Source of the DNA: a virus
IMG/VR virus record: IMGVR_UViG_3300036770_008729
Location: 157,359-221,358 of that record
Length of the DNA: 64,000 nucleotides
Direction: 5' to 3' (one strand)
The position numbers were made by a program, and so were the translations under genes. Positions 8,161 through 16,961 of this stretch are shown piece after piece. Under the pieces are notes generated by a model. The model ran no database searches. It was not told the origin of the DNA and was given only the letters and a program-made list of their open reading frames with translations. Within the stretch, counting starts at the first letter, position 1; the number at the start of each line of letters is the position of its first letter.

Positions 8161-8553
8161 ATGAAAGTTAGTTTCGATTTTGATAGCACTTTATCCCGAA
8201 AAGATGTTCAAGAATTTGCTAAAAAATTAGTAGATGAAGGGCACGAAGTATGGATTGTTACCTCAAGATTTGATGATGAAAGTGCAATGAAAAAGAACTG
8301 GCATTGGATAAAAGGTCAAAATCAAAGAGTATTTGATGTTGCTGAATTCTGTGATATAAAATCAGAACATATCAAATTTACCTGTATGGAATCTAAGTCT
8401 CACTTTTTAAAAGATAAAGGATTTGTTTTTCATGTTGATGATGATACTATTGAACTAATGGATATATTAGAAAGTGGTGACAAATGCTTTCCAGTAAATG
8501 TCGACCACTTTGAGTGGAAAGAAACTTGTATTAATAAACTTAAAAATAAATAA
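8161..8553 (+). CDS. HAD-superfamily phosphatase
   Basis: 130 residues. HAD motif I is SFDFDSTLS at the N-terminus, motif II is WIVTSRFDD, and the late acidic motif is FHVDDDT. The cap is minimal. Family members act as nucleotidases or polynucleotide phosphatases; substrate unknown here. An upstream ATG at 8062 would overlap the promoter box and the divergent gene, so I chose 8161, which begins directly with the first beta strand (MKVSFDFD). It heads a plus-strand run to about 12.4 kb. Confidence 0.75.
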   Translation: MKVSFDFDSTLSRKDVQEFAKKLVDEGHEVWIVTSRFDDESAMKKNWHWIKGQNQRVFDVAEFCDIKSEHIKFTCMESKSHFLKDKGFVFHVDDDTIELMDILESGDKCFPVNVDHFEWKETCINKLKNK

Positions 8554-8554
8554 A

Positions 8555-9421
8555 ATGAGAGGATTTACATCTTACAACAAAAAAGAAGTTATTGACCGAA
8601 TTAACAGAATTTCTATTGAGAAATCTGGTGAAACAGTAATAACTAAATATGATGGTAGAGTTATTAACACTACTCCGGTTTCTAATCGTTATGAGATCTT
8701 TGATATCGTTAAGTATCTTAAAGATAAGATTGACTTGATCGAACAAAACTTTACTATTTATGAATACAAACTGATTATTCATGCCGGTAGACAATATCTT
8801 CAACTTATTTCTGATAAGGTTAAGATAGGTGGACTTGACTTTTATAAATCTTTTTATATACTTAACTCAACAGATAAGTCCAGAAGATTATCATTTAATG
8901 TTGGTCTTTATTGTGATAACAATAACTTTTATGTTATAGGTGTAAAGAATGTCGGTCTTGTGAAAAAACACTTAACAGGTGTTACTCAAGCAGCAGAAAC
9001 TGCCACTATGGGTCTTAATGATGAAACATTTGATGAGCAAGTTGAAGCGATGAATAACCTAGTAGGTCATAGAATTCAGTTATCTAAACTAAGACAGGTT
9101 ATTTTAGGTGATAAAGAAGATGTTCCTCAAATCAATCACCGTAAGTTTGATGCGTTTAAGAATATGGTAAGATTTGCCTACAATGATGGTCAGATTAAAT
9201 TAACAAAGGCACAATTTGATATATTGATGAAAGAGAGTAGTAAACTTACTACAATAGGTACGGCTGAAGATTTTTATTTAGATGCGTTTTTTGCTTTTCA
9301 ATTATATTTACGTATCTTTAACCGTCAGGATTCTCATATCATAAAAGCAGAAACTGACCGTATATTTAAAATGACTACTTGGGCAGTTCGTAATTCAGTT
9401 TTGGAGGCACTTGGTATTTAA
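8555..9421 (+). CDS. Conserved phage-type hypothetical protein
   Basis: 288 residues, starting 1 nt after the HAD gene stop (TAAAATGAG). I chose this start over one 57 nt upstream because that would overlap the previous gene. The sequence has a beta-rich middle (YKSFYILNSTDKSRRLSFNV) and a helical C-terminal half. It faintly recalls DUF932-like phage/plasmid proteins, but I cannot support that. No catalytic motif is seen. It is co-oriented with the early-looking block 8161-12463, which lacks late-promoter elements. Confidence 0.6.
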   Translation: MRGFTSYNKKEVIDRINRISIEKSGETVITKYDGRVINTTPVSNRYEIFDIVKYLKDKIDLIEQNFTIYEYKLIIHAGRQYLQLISDKVKIGGLDFYKSFYILNSTDKSRRLSFNVGLYCDNNNFYVIGVKNVGLVKKHLTGVTQAAETATMGLNDETFDEQVEAMNNLVGHRIQLSKLRQVILGDKEDVPQINHRKFDAFKNMVRFAYNDGQIKLTKAQFDILMKESSKLTTIGTAEDFYLDAFFAFQLYLRIFNRQDSHIIKAETDRIFKMTTWAVRNSVLEALGI

Positions 9422-9422
9422 T

Positions 9423-9563
9423 ATGAAACATATAATTTGCACAGATTATGATAGTATGGGAAATCACGGTAGATTTCCCTTAAAAAAAGTTACCACAACT
9501 TCATTTCTAAATAAAATAACTAATCTAATTAATAATTTACTAAATGTTAAGAGAAGACAATAA
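9423..9563 (+). CDS. Small protein, 46 residues
   Basis: The frame starts 1 nt after the previous stop and reads MKHIICTDYDSMGNHGRF, then a helical C-terminus (SFLNKITNLINNLLNVKRRQ). It overlaps the start of the 9544 gene by 20 nt. It fills an otherwise empty gap between two co-directional genes. No family is recognised. Confidence 0.4.
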   Translation: MKHIICTDYDSMGNHGRFPLKKVTTTSFLNKITNLINNLLNVKRRQ

Positions 9564-10038
9564 CGGATTTATCAACTTTCCTTTTGATGGAAAGAACTAT
9601 ATAAGAACTGACATCGGAAAAACACTTGTCTACTTAGTTGCCTTTGATACACAAGATATATCCAATAAGCCTTATATTCTATCTAACAACAGAATTATTC
9701 TTCCTGGTAACTTTGTAAGTGATGATATAACACAAAGACCAAAAATCAAAACTAATCAATTAACTATCGATGAGCTAGTTCAACAACAGTTAAAGAATAA
9801 TGATTATGATAAAATCTATTTTCCAAATGTTGTTGAAGATGAAACTCCAATCTCAATCCCAATAACAACTTCAATTTGCTTAGGGTGGAATGAAAACTCT
9901 TTTGAAATGAGAGAGACTAACACACCGTGGATTGCTAACTTCCGCGATTTAACACATGAAGGGAAAAAACTTTACTATTCAATAAAAAAACTTCATAATA
10001 ATAAAGAGGTTAGAATTTTAACATTTAATAATATTTAA
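9544..10038 (+). CDS. Hypothetical protein
   Basis: 164 residues, no recognised domain. The N-terminal half looks beta-rich (GFINFPFDGKNYIRTDIG), with a charged middle and a short hydrophobic strand (TPISIPITTSICLGW). It lies in the plus-strand block of probable early genes and is followed by a Bacteroidota-type promoter box for the next gene. Confidence 0.55.
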   Translation: MLREDNNGFINFPFDGKNYIRTDIGKTLVYLVAFDTQDISNKPYILSNNRIILPGNFVSDDITQRPKIKTNQLTIDELVQQQLKNNDYDKIYFPNVVEDETPISIPITTSICLGWNENSFEMRETNTPWIANFRDLTHEGKKLYYSIKKLHNNKEVRILTFNNI

Positions 10039-10055
10039 AATTAGAATAATTTCCG

Positions 10056-10063
10056 TATATTTG
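10056..10063 (+). promoter_or_regulatory. Bacteroidota-type -7 box (TAnnTTTG)
   Basis: TATATTTG lies 23 nt before the ATG at 10087. No clear -33 TTG is visible at the expected distance. Confidence 0.4.
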
Positions 10064-10086
10064 TATCTCAATAAAATAAAATCAAA

Positions 10087-11370
10087 ATGGCTTACGAAAG
10101 AAAAACCTATGACATCTTTATTTCTGATGATTTAAAAGAAATACTCACACAATTTGAAAGCGAGTCAGTTGTTGCACAACTACTTCTTAAAAAAAGACAC
10201 GATAAAGAAGATTTGGTTGATAATCCCGTAAACTTTATCTCTATCTCAAGAGACGATAGAACTAAGATTTCCTATCTTACCGAAGATAGAATGACTTCTA
10301 TGAGTCCAACAGAATACTGGACTTCATCAAGAAGATTTCAAGTAAAACCAGGTGGTTTTATTACCAAATTATTTAAGAATGTCAATTCAAGAGAAGTTGA
10401 AAAGTTTTCCAATCTTTTCCGATCACAAGTTAATAAACCAATTTTTAATTTTTCTATTGTAAAGGGAGCAACAATCCGTAACTACTATCATTTCGATTCT
10501 TATCAATCAGACAGAGGAACATTAGGTGCATCCTGTATGAAACACGAAAGTTGTCAAAAATATTTAGACCTTTATGTCTATAATCCTGATAAAATTTCAA
10601 TGTTGATTATGACTGATAGTTATGGTCAACTTATGGGAAGAGCTCTTCTTTGGAAGTTTGATTCTCATAAAATAATGGATAGAATCTATACTGTTTGTGA
10701 TGAAGACTTAATGTTTTATTTTAAGCAGTGGGCTACGCAAAATGGCTTCTTATATAAGTCTGAGCAAAACTGGTACAATACAATGCAGTTCGAACAAGTT
10801 GGTCAAAAACGTCAAGAGTTAAAGCTTGAAGTTTCAATCAATGTTGATTTTAGATACTTACCATATATGGATACCTTTAAGTTCTTAGATAAAAAAACTG
10901 GTAAGCTTTACAACTATCAATACAATAGCCCTCATTTAAGAACACTTTGTTCTTCTGAAGGATCTTCTTATGAAGGTGATTATTTGAGATTTGATGGTAT
11001 AGACCATGTTTTAAGATACCAAGGAGATTCTGCTTGGGTTGAATATAAAGGAGTTTACACTCATCACAATAACATTACTTGGTCAGAAGTAAATGGTCAA
11101 TATATTCTAAATGAACATGTTTACTATCACGATGGATTGAGTGAGCCAATTTTCAATAAAGAATTTGACCACTTAAATAATCATGATTCTATTGAATCAA
11201 GACTAAAGCAAATTAAAGACTGGGAGGAAAAAAGAAGTAAAACTAGAAAAATATCAAGCTTTACAACTGAAGAGTTAATGGAAACTATCAATAGTAATGG
11301 ATGGGATGTTTCTGAAGATGATATTCAATCAGTTTTAGATTTAATAGAAAGACGCAGACAAACTAACTAA
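10087..11370 (+). CDS. Conserved large-phage protein of unknown function
   Basis: 427 residues. The pattern GTLGASCMKHESCQKYLDLY ... MLIMTDSYGQLMGRALLW ... MDRIYTVCDEDLMFYFKQWA is one I associate with a conserved protein of T4-like and jumbo phages whose function is not known. Conserved Cys (SCMKHESCQ) and His residues could bind metal. A C-terminal extension (about 380-427) is helical. It has its own promoter box 23 nt upstream and lies before the PD-(D/E)XK nuclease. Confidence 0.65.
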   Translation: MAYERKTYDIFISDDLKEILTQFESESVVAQLLLKKRHDKEDLVDNPVNFISISRDDRTKISYLTEDRMTSMSPTEYWTSSRRFQVKPGGFITKLFKNVNSREVEKFSNLFRSQVNKPIFNFSIVKGATIRNYYHFDSYQSDRGTLGASCMKHESCQKYLDLYVYNPDKISMLIMTDSYGQLMGRALLWKFDSHKIMDRIYTVCDEDLMFYFKQWATQNGFLYKSEQNWYNTMQFEQVGQKRQELKLEVSINVDFRYLPYMDTFKFLDKKTGKLYNYQYNSPHLRTLCSSEGSSYEGDYLRFDGIDHVLRYQGDSAWVEYKGVYTHHNNITWSEVNGQYILNEHVYYHDGLSEPIFNKEFDHLNNHDSIESRLKQIKDWEEKRSKTRKISSFTTEELMETINSNGWDVSEDDIQSVLDLIERRRQTN

Positions 11371-11415
11371 CTTTTTGTCAATAAAGGTATATAATACAAA
11401 AATATACCGTCTTAA

Positions 11416-12168
11416 ATGATAGAGTTATTAAAAAAAGAGTTAGATTGTTTTCAAGATATAAATTTCCAATTCGATCCAAAAGCTCACCGATATACTTATA
11501 ATGGTGAGCATTTTATTTCCGTTACTAAGTTCATACAACAATTTCACAAACCGTTTGAACAAGATTACTGGTCTAAGAAAAAAGCCGAAGAGGCAGGAGT
11601 TCCACAAGATTGGATTCTTAATGAGTGGAAAAAACTAAATGACTATGCAAATGAAGTAGGCACTGATACTCACCAGTGGATTGAAGATTATTTCAATCAG
11701 GTATGGAAACCACTTCCTACTAACTTAGATGTTATACACAGAATAAATAAGTTCAATGTGGTTTATGCTAAACATCTACATAAATTAGAACCTTTGAAGT
11801 TTGAAGTCAGAGTATTTTCTAAGAAGTGGAAGATTGCTGGTATGATTGACTCGCTATTTGTCTATCGTGGAAAGATATATATTTTAGACTGGAAGACAAA
11901 TAAGTCGTATACTACCGATGATATCGATAGAGGTAGATATGAAAAACTTTTAGCACCGTTTCAAGACTACTGGAAGAACCACCACAATGAATACTCAATA
12001 CAACTTTCTATGTATTCCCTTATTTTAGAAGAATGGGGATTTGAAGTTGGTGGTGCTTATATTGTTCATATTGGACCTGGTCAAGAAGAAGCCCACCTTT
12101 ATAAGGTAGTAGATATGAGAGAGAACTTAAAACTATTTTTAAATGGATCTATTTCAGAAACTAAATAG
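11416..12168 (+). CDS. PD-(D/E)XK nuclease, RecB/Cas4-like
   Basis: 250 residues. The nuclease core is visible as VRVFSKKWKIAGMIDSLFVY (acidic D of the core), YILDWKTNKS (the D-x-K signature) and YSIQLSMYSLILEEWG (the Q-x-x-x-Y helix of RecB-type nucleases). Known role of the family: exonuclease or nickase in recombination and DNA processing. It is likely part of phage DNA metabolism. Its end overlaps the 12143 gene by 26 nt, suggesting co-translation. Confidence 0.8.
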   Translation: MIELLKKELDCFQDINFQFDPKAHRYTYNGEHFISVTKFIQQFHKPFEQDYWSKKKAEEAGVPQDWILNEWKKLNDYANEVGTDTHQWIEDYFNQVWKPLPTNLDVIHRINKFNVVYAKHLHKLEPLKFEVRVFSKKWKIAGMIDSLFVYRGKIYILDWKTNKSYTTDDIDRGRYEKLLAPFQDYWKNHHNEYSIQLSMYSLILEEWGFEVGGAYIVHIGPGQEEAHLYKVVDMRENLKLFLNGSISETK

Positions 12169-12463
12169 TGACGATGAATTCTTAAATTTTTTCTGTGAAT
12201 TGTTACAAAGTTCAATTTCAGAAAGAGTGCTTTGGAATGGTAAAAAAAGACTTGTTACAATTGACTTTAAAAAAAGTAATGACTCAATCTTCTTTTTTAT
12301 AGATGGTTCTTCTATATTACAAATTATGCCGGATAAGGATTTACAATATACTTATGCAAATGTACCATCATATCAAGAAGAGATTAGAACATCTATTAAA
12401 CTAGTAGAAACACAATATAATCGAAACAAGAAAATAAATCAGATCATAAAAAAAGAGAGTTAG
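12143..12463 (+). CDS. Hypothetical protein with shared C-terminal tail
   Basis: 106 residues, overlapping the nuclease gene in another frame. There is no recognised domain; the middle has alternating strands (KRLVTIDFKKSNDSIFFFID). It ends QYNRNKKINQIIKKES, matching the R-x-x-K-[IL] tail seen on other small proteins here. Its stop codon lies inside the bidirectional terminator at 12450-12476. Confidence 0.6.
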   Translation: MDLFQKLNSDDEFLNFFCELLQSSISERVLWNGKKRLVTIDFKKSNDSIFFFIDGSSILQIMPDKDLQYTYANVPSYQEEIRTSIKLVETQYNRNKKINQIIKKES

Positions 12464-12476
12464 ACACTCTCTTTTT
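12450..12476. terminator. Bidirectional terminator
   Basis: An 11-bp perfect stem (AAAAAGAGAGT / ACTCTCTTTTT) with a 5-nt loop lies between convergent genes. Both stop codons fall inside it. T-runs occur on both strands. Confidence 0.85.
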
Positions 12477-12939
12477 GTTTTTCAATTTCTTTGAATTCTA
12501 CATACAAATCTTTTTCTTTTAGAACTTCTAAAATCTGGTCAGTTATATTAAACTCTGGTTTAACAAATACTACTTCCATTTTTCCAGTAACTAAATCGAT
12601 ATCATTCTTCTCAGCCCATTCTGAGATGATTTTTTCCAAATCATTATAAACATTCAAAGTAAGTTCATCATTCATTTTTTTGAACTCTTGTTTGAATTCA
12701 TTATCATATCTCATTGCATCTTCCTGTAGTTGTTTGAACCTTTCCATTCTTTGTTGTTGTGAAGATTGGTCTACAATCAGACTGGAGTTTGCGGATTTAA
12801 TAATTGATTCCATATCTTTTCTTAAAGGCTCAATCTTCTTTAAGAAGAAATCTTTTCTTTCATTAATTTTTGTTTTACCATCAACAAATACTTTATAGTT
12901 ACGAGTTAAAATCTCAAAGTCGGCGATTCTTATTTTCAT
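12460..12939 (-). CDS. OmpH/Skp-like coiled-coil protein, cytoplasmic
   Basis: 159 residues. A long coiled-coil (about 25-105) is framed by short strands, and the C-terminal NDIDLVTGKMEVVFVKPEFN ... ITDQILEVLKE closely resembles the end of Skp/OmpH chaperones (IDLVVDA...DITADVLK). Unlike bacterial Skp it has no signal peptide, so it would act in the cytoplasm. Inference: a holding chaperone or assembly factor for virion proteins. It lies next to structural-type genes on the minus strand. Confidence 0.55.
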   Translation of the reverse strand: MKIRIADFEILTRNYKVFVDGKTKINERKDFFLKKIEPLRKDMESIIKSANSSLIVDQSSQQQRMERFKQLQEDAMRYDNEFKQEFKKMNDELTLNVYNDLEKIISEWAEKNDIDLVTGKMEVVFVKPEFNITDQILEVLKEKDLYVEFKEIEKQKESV

Positions 12940-12978
12940 CTTATTTTTTCTTTTTTATAGTTGATTATCAGAAAAAGT

Positions 12979-13878
12979 TTAAGATAGAAGTATGTTTAAA
13001 GCTTGAGTGTAATTATTTAATAAATTATTATCATAAGTTAGATCAGGATTATAATCAGTTAGAATGACTGAACTAGTTGATCCCAACTTATCAACTTGAA
13101 GTGAAGTAATAACATTTTTATTTTTCTTCTGTAGATTAACATCTTTAAGATAATAATTTGTAGTATTTATACTTTCTATCTCTTTTATTTGACCTAGAAA
13201 TGTATTTTTTTGCAGTGTGAGTTTATAGTTGAATTCATAAAAAGATGATGCAGTTGCTCCTCTTTTTTGAGTTATTATTAAATATGTTTCATTATGAGTA
13301 GTTGGTATAGTAGTTGAATATTGTGAAAAACTTGCTGAAACCTCAAATCTTTGAAGTAATTCCAATCCTGTTGGTATTTCAATTCCGTCTACAATTTCCC
13401 AATCTGATTTATAAATTGTAGCTCTGTTTGTATTACTGTCTAGTATATTTAATTTTATTAAATCATTTTGTCTTGTAAAATTAATAGTTGATGCCGTTGC
13501 GATAACTGAATAAGTAGAACTCAATGGTGATGAAAGTGTAAGTTGAACAGTGCTAGCATCTGTTGAGTAGATATCAAAGCTTTGTTGGTAAACATTTTTT
13601 GATTTATATAACCTGCTCAATTTTTTTAAGAAAGGACTTTGTGTTTGTAAAAGGATTTCAGACCAAGTTGTCTTTTTTACTTCATCTGTTGATTTGATAC
13701 CAGAGATGTCAATGAAATAGTAGTAAAAAAGACAAAGTTCAAAATCTTGATAAGTTCCTTTATTTACAAAATCATCTATCAATAGATAGTAATCTTGTGT
13801 TTTTTCTTTACCATAAATAGCAAGTTTATCAATCTTTGCAAATACTCTTTCGAGTTTTTTTCTTATATCTGAGCTCAT
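12979..13878 (-). CDS. Probable virion protein
   Basis: 299 residues. The N-terminal third is helical (SSDIRKKLERVFAKIDKLAI); the rest is rich in Ser/Thr and beta strands, as in tail or baseplate proteins. No family is recognised. A TAATATATA element lies exactly 4 nt before the ATG, which supports late expression. Confidence 0.55.
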   Translation of the reverse strand: MSSDIRKKLERVFAKIDKLAIYGKEKTQDYYLLIDDFVNKGTYQDFELCLFYYYFIDISGIKSTDEVKKTTWSEILLQTQSPFLKKLSRLYKSKNVYQQSFDIYSTDASTVQLTLSSPLSSTYSVIATASTINFTRQNDLIKLNILDSNTNRATIYKSDWEIVDGIEIPTGLELLQRFEVSASFSQYSTTIPTTHNETYLIITQKRGATASSFYEFNYKLTLQKNTFLGQIKEIESINTTNYYLKDVNLQKKNKNVITSLQVDKLGSTSSVILTDYNPDLTYDNNLLNNYTQALNILLS

Positions 13879-13882
13879 AAAT

Positions 13883-13891
13883 TATATATTA
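13883..13891 (-). promoter_or_regulatory. Late-promoter-like TAATATATA element
   Basis: An exact match ending 4 nt before the minus-strand ATG at 13878. Confidence 0.5.
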
Positions 13892-13915
13892 AAAGTTTAG
13901 GTCTTTTTAAGGCAT

Positions 13916-13943
13916 AAAAAAAGAGAGATTAAATCTCTCTTTT
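13916..13943 (-). terminator. Terminator after the 13947 gene
   Basis: A 9-bp stem (AGAGAGATT / AATCTCTCT) around a single A is flanked by A-run and T-run. On the minus strand it follows the stop codon of the gene at 13947 by 3 nt. Confidence 0.75.
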
Positions 13944-13946
13944 GAA

Positions 13947-15056
13947 TTATTTTCCTTCTTCTGCACCCATTATCTTTTCAAGTTCAGCTATTTTATCTTT
14001 ATTCTTTTCATCACTTATAAAATCAACAAAACTTGCAACCTTTTTGATATCATCAGGTTTTTTGGTTTTCAACTCACCAAGTTTTTTTACTAAGTCTTCT
14101 TGACCTTCTGCTTTAGCTTCTCCAAACTTGTACTCAGGAACTTCCTTATCATCCACTGTGATCTTTTCTAAGTTTCCAGTTTCGTATTCTTTTAATGGAT
14201 CTGGTTGTTCATTTCTTAATATATCAGTCATTTTTGCCTTTTCGCCCTTTTTAACTGTTCCAGCAATTTTAACTAAAACTTTTTCACCTTCTTTCACGAC
14301 AAGTTTCTTACTACCAGATTTAGTGACTTGTAAAAATCCAGGATGTTTTTTCTCATCTTCTCCTGAAACTGGGCTTAACTCAACTTCAACATCACCCCAA
14401 TCTAATACGATTTTAGGACCTCCTCCACCACCTTCTATTTTGTTATCAGTCATGTACTTTTCTTCTGCAGCTTTAAAAGCTTTTTCGTCATTAATTGTTT
14501 TCTTAAAATTATCTGCAATTTGTTTTACTTCAGCAACCGCAACTGCTTTCTTAGCCGCTAAATCTTTTGCTGCTGCGAACTTTACATCGAATTCTGCTTT
14601 AGCCTTTCCAGCAATATCCTTTAACATACCAATAGCAACTCTGGCTCCAATCATAGTTTCTTTAACGCCTTCATTTATTAATTGACCATTCACCGAAACT
14701 GATTCTTTAACTGCTTTAATTTCCTTATCAAATTCAACCACCTTCTCATCAATTTCTTTTCTAAAAGCATCTTTGATTTGATTAATTGCATTTTCATCTT
14801 CAGCCTTATTGATATTATCAGTAGCAGATTTAAGAATTGTTTCAACTGTAGTTGTCATTTTCTTTTTTAGTTCTTCTACCTTCATACCTTTCTTAAAGTC
14901 ATCCTTAAGGGATTTGAATGGTGCGGTTATATTTCCTAGAAAGTTTTTTAATGCTCCTTTAGCTGCTGCTAAAAGTCCACCAATGAACTCTTCATTAACT
15001 GGTTCATCTATTTTTCTCTTTTCTAGAAACGTTTCATATTTTTGAATTCTTTTCAT
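13947..15056 (-). CDS. Tagged Lys/Glu-rich coiled-coil head-type protein
   Basis: 369 residues. N-terminal tag MKRIQKYETFLEKRKIDEP, with possible cut sites such as P-V-N-E|E. The body is a long Ala/Lys/Glu-rich helical region (about 30-215) followed by a Gly-rich joint (EGGGGG), a small beta domain (about 215-290) and a charged C-terminus. Composition and tag resemble T4 internal or prohead-core proteins. It has its own TAATATATA elements upstream and a terminator downstream, so it is expressed alone, probably strongly and late. Confidence 0.6.
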   Translation of the reverse strand: MKRIQKYETFLEKRKIDEPVNEEFIGGLLAAAKGALKNFLGNITAPFKSLKDDFKKGMKVEELKKKMTTTVETILKSATDNINKAEDENAINQIKDAFRKEIDEKVVEFDKEIKAVKESVSVNGQLINEGVKETMIGARVAIGMLKDIAGKAKAEFDVKFAAAKDLAAKKAVAVAEVKQIADNFKKTINDEKAFKAAEEKYMTDNKIEGGGGGPKIVLDWGDVEVELSPVSGEDEKKHPGFLQVTKSGSKKLVVKEGEKVLVKIAGTVKKGEKAKMTDILRNEQPDPLKEYETGNLEKITVDDKEVPEYKFGEAKAEGQEDLVKKLGELKTKKPDDIKKVASFVDFISDEKNKDKIAELEKIMGAEEGK

Positions 15057-15081
15057 ATAAAAGTTTATAATTTTAGTTATT

Positions 15082-15097
15082 TATATATTATATATTA
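15082..15097 (-). promoter_or_regulatory. Two overlapping late-promoter-like elements
   Basis: TAATATATA occurs twice on the minus strand (15082-15090 and 15089-15097), 25 and 32 nt before the ATG at 15056. Confidence 0.45.
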
Positions 15098-15187
15098 TTT
15101 CCAGAAATTAAAATTTATATAATTTTACATTACATTAAAACTTGAGAGAAAAAAATAATAAAAAATAGATAAAATAAATTTATTATA

Positions 15188-15661
15188 ATGAATCAATTTT
15201 TAGAAAATGTAAAAGAATTTCACACTACATTTAATGCACCTGTTCTAGATACTCCTCAAATACCATCTGAAGAAAGATGCAAATTAAGAGTATCTCTCTT
15301 ACAAGAAGAATTAAATGAATTGCAAGATGCAATTAAAAATAATGACCTGATTGAAATTGCAGATGCACTCTGTGATTTACAATATGTCTTATCAGGTGCT
15401 GTTTTAGAGTTTGGACTTGGTGAAAAGTTCACTGAACTATTCAATGAGGTTCAAAGAAGTAATATGAGTAAAGCATGTAAAAATATGCAAGAAGCTTTAT
15501 CAACACTCTCACATTATAAACAAAAAGACGGAACCGAAGGATACTACAAAGAGGTAAATGGTATGTATATCGTTTATAGAAACGGAGACAACAAAGTATT
15601 AAAATCAGTGAATTATTCACCAGCTAACCTTAAAAATAAACTAATAAATGAAAATATTTAA
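15188..15661 (+). CDS. MazG-like NTP pyrophosphohydrolase
   Basis: 157 residues. The metal-binding helices of the MazG/HisE all-alpha fold are visible: LLQEELNELQDAI and EIADALCDLQYVLSG. These enzymes hydrolyse (d)NTPs to NMP and pyrophosphate, cleaning the pool or lowering alarmone-type signals. The C-terminal 50 residues are an added beta extension. It overlaps the start of prs by 14 nt and opens a metabolic operon that has no TAATATATA element. Confidence 0.8.
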   Translation: MNQFLENVKEFHTTFNAPVLDTPQIPSEERCKLRVSLLQEELNELQDAIKNNDLIEIADALCDLQYVLSGAVLEFGLGEKFTELFNEVQRSNMSKACKNMQEALSTLSHYKQKDGTEGYYKEVNGMYIVYRNGDNKVLKSVNYSPANLKNKLINENI

Positions 15662-16592
15662 CGGAACAAATAGCGAAGAACTAACAAAAAGAATTTGTGA
15701 GATATTAACAACAAAATTTGGCCTAATAACACAAGCGGGAAAACTTAAGATTGAGAAATTCTCTGATGGTGAAATACTTCCAAGATTTGATGAATCAATT
15801 AGAGACCAGGATGTTTATTTTATTCAATCCACTAATTCATCTGATGATATTATGGAAACTCTTCTTGTAGTTGATGCTGCCAAAAGAGCCGGTTGTAAAT
15901 CTTTTACACTTGTTGCTCCTTTTCATGGTTACTCAAGACAAGATAAAACTGACCATCTTAGATCATCAATAGGTTCTAAAGTATTAGCTGATGTGTTAGA
16001 AAAAGTAGGAATTTCAAGAATTATAACAATTGATTTACACGCCAGTGCAATTCAAGGATTCTATAATGTTCCAGTTATTCACTTAAATGGTAATAAAATC
16101 TTTATTGAACACATCAAAAAGAATAAAATTGATAACTTAACTATCTTAGCACCAGACCAGGGAGCGGTTAAAAGAGCTTCTGATTTTTGTAAGGCATTTC
16201 CAGATGCAACATTTGCTATGATTAACAAGAAAAGAGTTAAACCAAATGAAATCCACTCAATGGAATTAGTTGGTGATGTTAGTGGTAGAAATGTAATTAT
16301 GGTTGATGATATGGCAGATACACTAGGAACTATGAAAAAAGCTGCTGATTTAGTTTTAGAAAAAGGCGCATCATCTGTAATTGCGGTTGCGACTCACGGA
16401 GTATTAAGCGGAAAAGCAATTGAGAATTTAGAAACATCGAAGATGATAAAACTAATGACATCAGATACAATACCATCAGTAAATGATAAATCAACTAATA
16501 AAATGGAAGTTATATCCTGTGCTGAACTGATTGCCAAATCAATTTGGTCTCTTTCACAAAGTAAAAGTATTCATGAAATAAATGTAGTATAA
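15648..16592 (+). CDS. prs: Ribose-phosphate pyrophosphokinase (PRPP synthase)
   Basis: 314 residues, full length for the family. The catalytic and substrate sites are present: SDGEILPRFDESIRDQDVYF near the N-terminus, HGYSRQDKT, IDLHASAIQGFYNVPV, and the PRPP loop VIMVDDMADTLGTM. The enzyme makes PRPP from ribose-5-phosphate and ATP for nucleotide and NAD synthesis. It overlaps the MazG-like gene and is followed after 3 nt by a HAD gene. A phage copy suggests boosting of the host purine and pyrimidine supply. Confidence 0.95.
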   Translation: MKIFNGTNSEELTKRICEILTTKFGLITQAGKLKIEKFSDGEILPRFDESIRDQDVYFIQSTNSSDDIMETLLVVDAAKRAGCKSFTLVAPFHGYSRQDKTDHLRSSIGSKVLADVLEKVGISRIITIDLHASAIQGFYNVPVIHLNGNKIFIEHIKKNKIDNLTILAPDQGAVKRASDFCKAFPDATFAMINKKRVKPNEIHSMELVGDVSGRNVIMVDDMADTLGTMKKAADLVLEKGASSVIAVATHGVLSGKAIENLETSKMIKLMTSDTIPSVNDKSTNKMEVISCAELIAKSIWSLSQSKSIHEINVV

Positions 16593-16595
16593 ATT

Positions 16596-16961
16596 ATGAA
16601 AATATTCTTAATAGACATAGATGGAACTTGTTGTGATGATATAAACAATGAGGATTCTCATCTTTTTCCAACAGCAAAACCTATAGAAGGTTCACTAAAT
16701 CAAATCAACAAATGGTATGATGAAGGACATCATATAACTTTTTTCACAGCTAGAACTGAATCTCATCGAGAAGTAACTGATAAATGGTTAAAAGACAATG
16801 GATTCAAATTTCATGGACTTGTTATGAATAAACCAAGATGTCTTAATCCAGATGATGAATATGTTTGGATTGACAATAGAAAAGTAAGAGGTATAACTTA
16901 TAATTCAGTTTGGGGAGACCTAAAAGAGGTAAATAAAAAGATTTTAACTTTTGGTGACTAA
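16596..16961 (+). CDS. HAD-superfamily phosphatase
   Basis: 121 residues. Motif I FLIDIDGTCCDD, motif II ITFFTARTESHREV, and a late acidic motif EYVWIDNRKVRG. No large cap domain. Probably a small-molecule phosphatase; substrate unknown. It lies between prs and a nucleotidyltransferase-like gene, whose ATG overlaps its stop (TAATG). Confidence 0.75.
   Translation: MKIFLIDIDGTCCDDINNEDSHLFPTAKPIEGSLNQINKWYDEGHHITFFTARTESHREVTDKWLKDNGFKFHGLVMNKPRCLNPDDEYVWIDNRKVRGITYNSVWGDLKEVNKKILTFGD

Noticed and set aside
14128-15045. Plus-strand frames opposite the tagged coiled-coil gene at 13947
   Set aside because: They lie fully inside a well-supported gene, with Ser/Phe-rich composition typical of antisense shadows.
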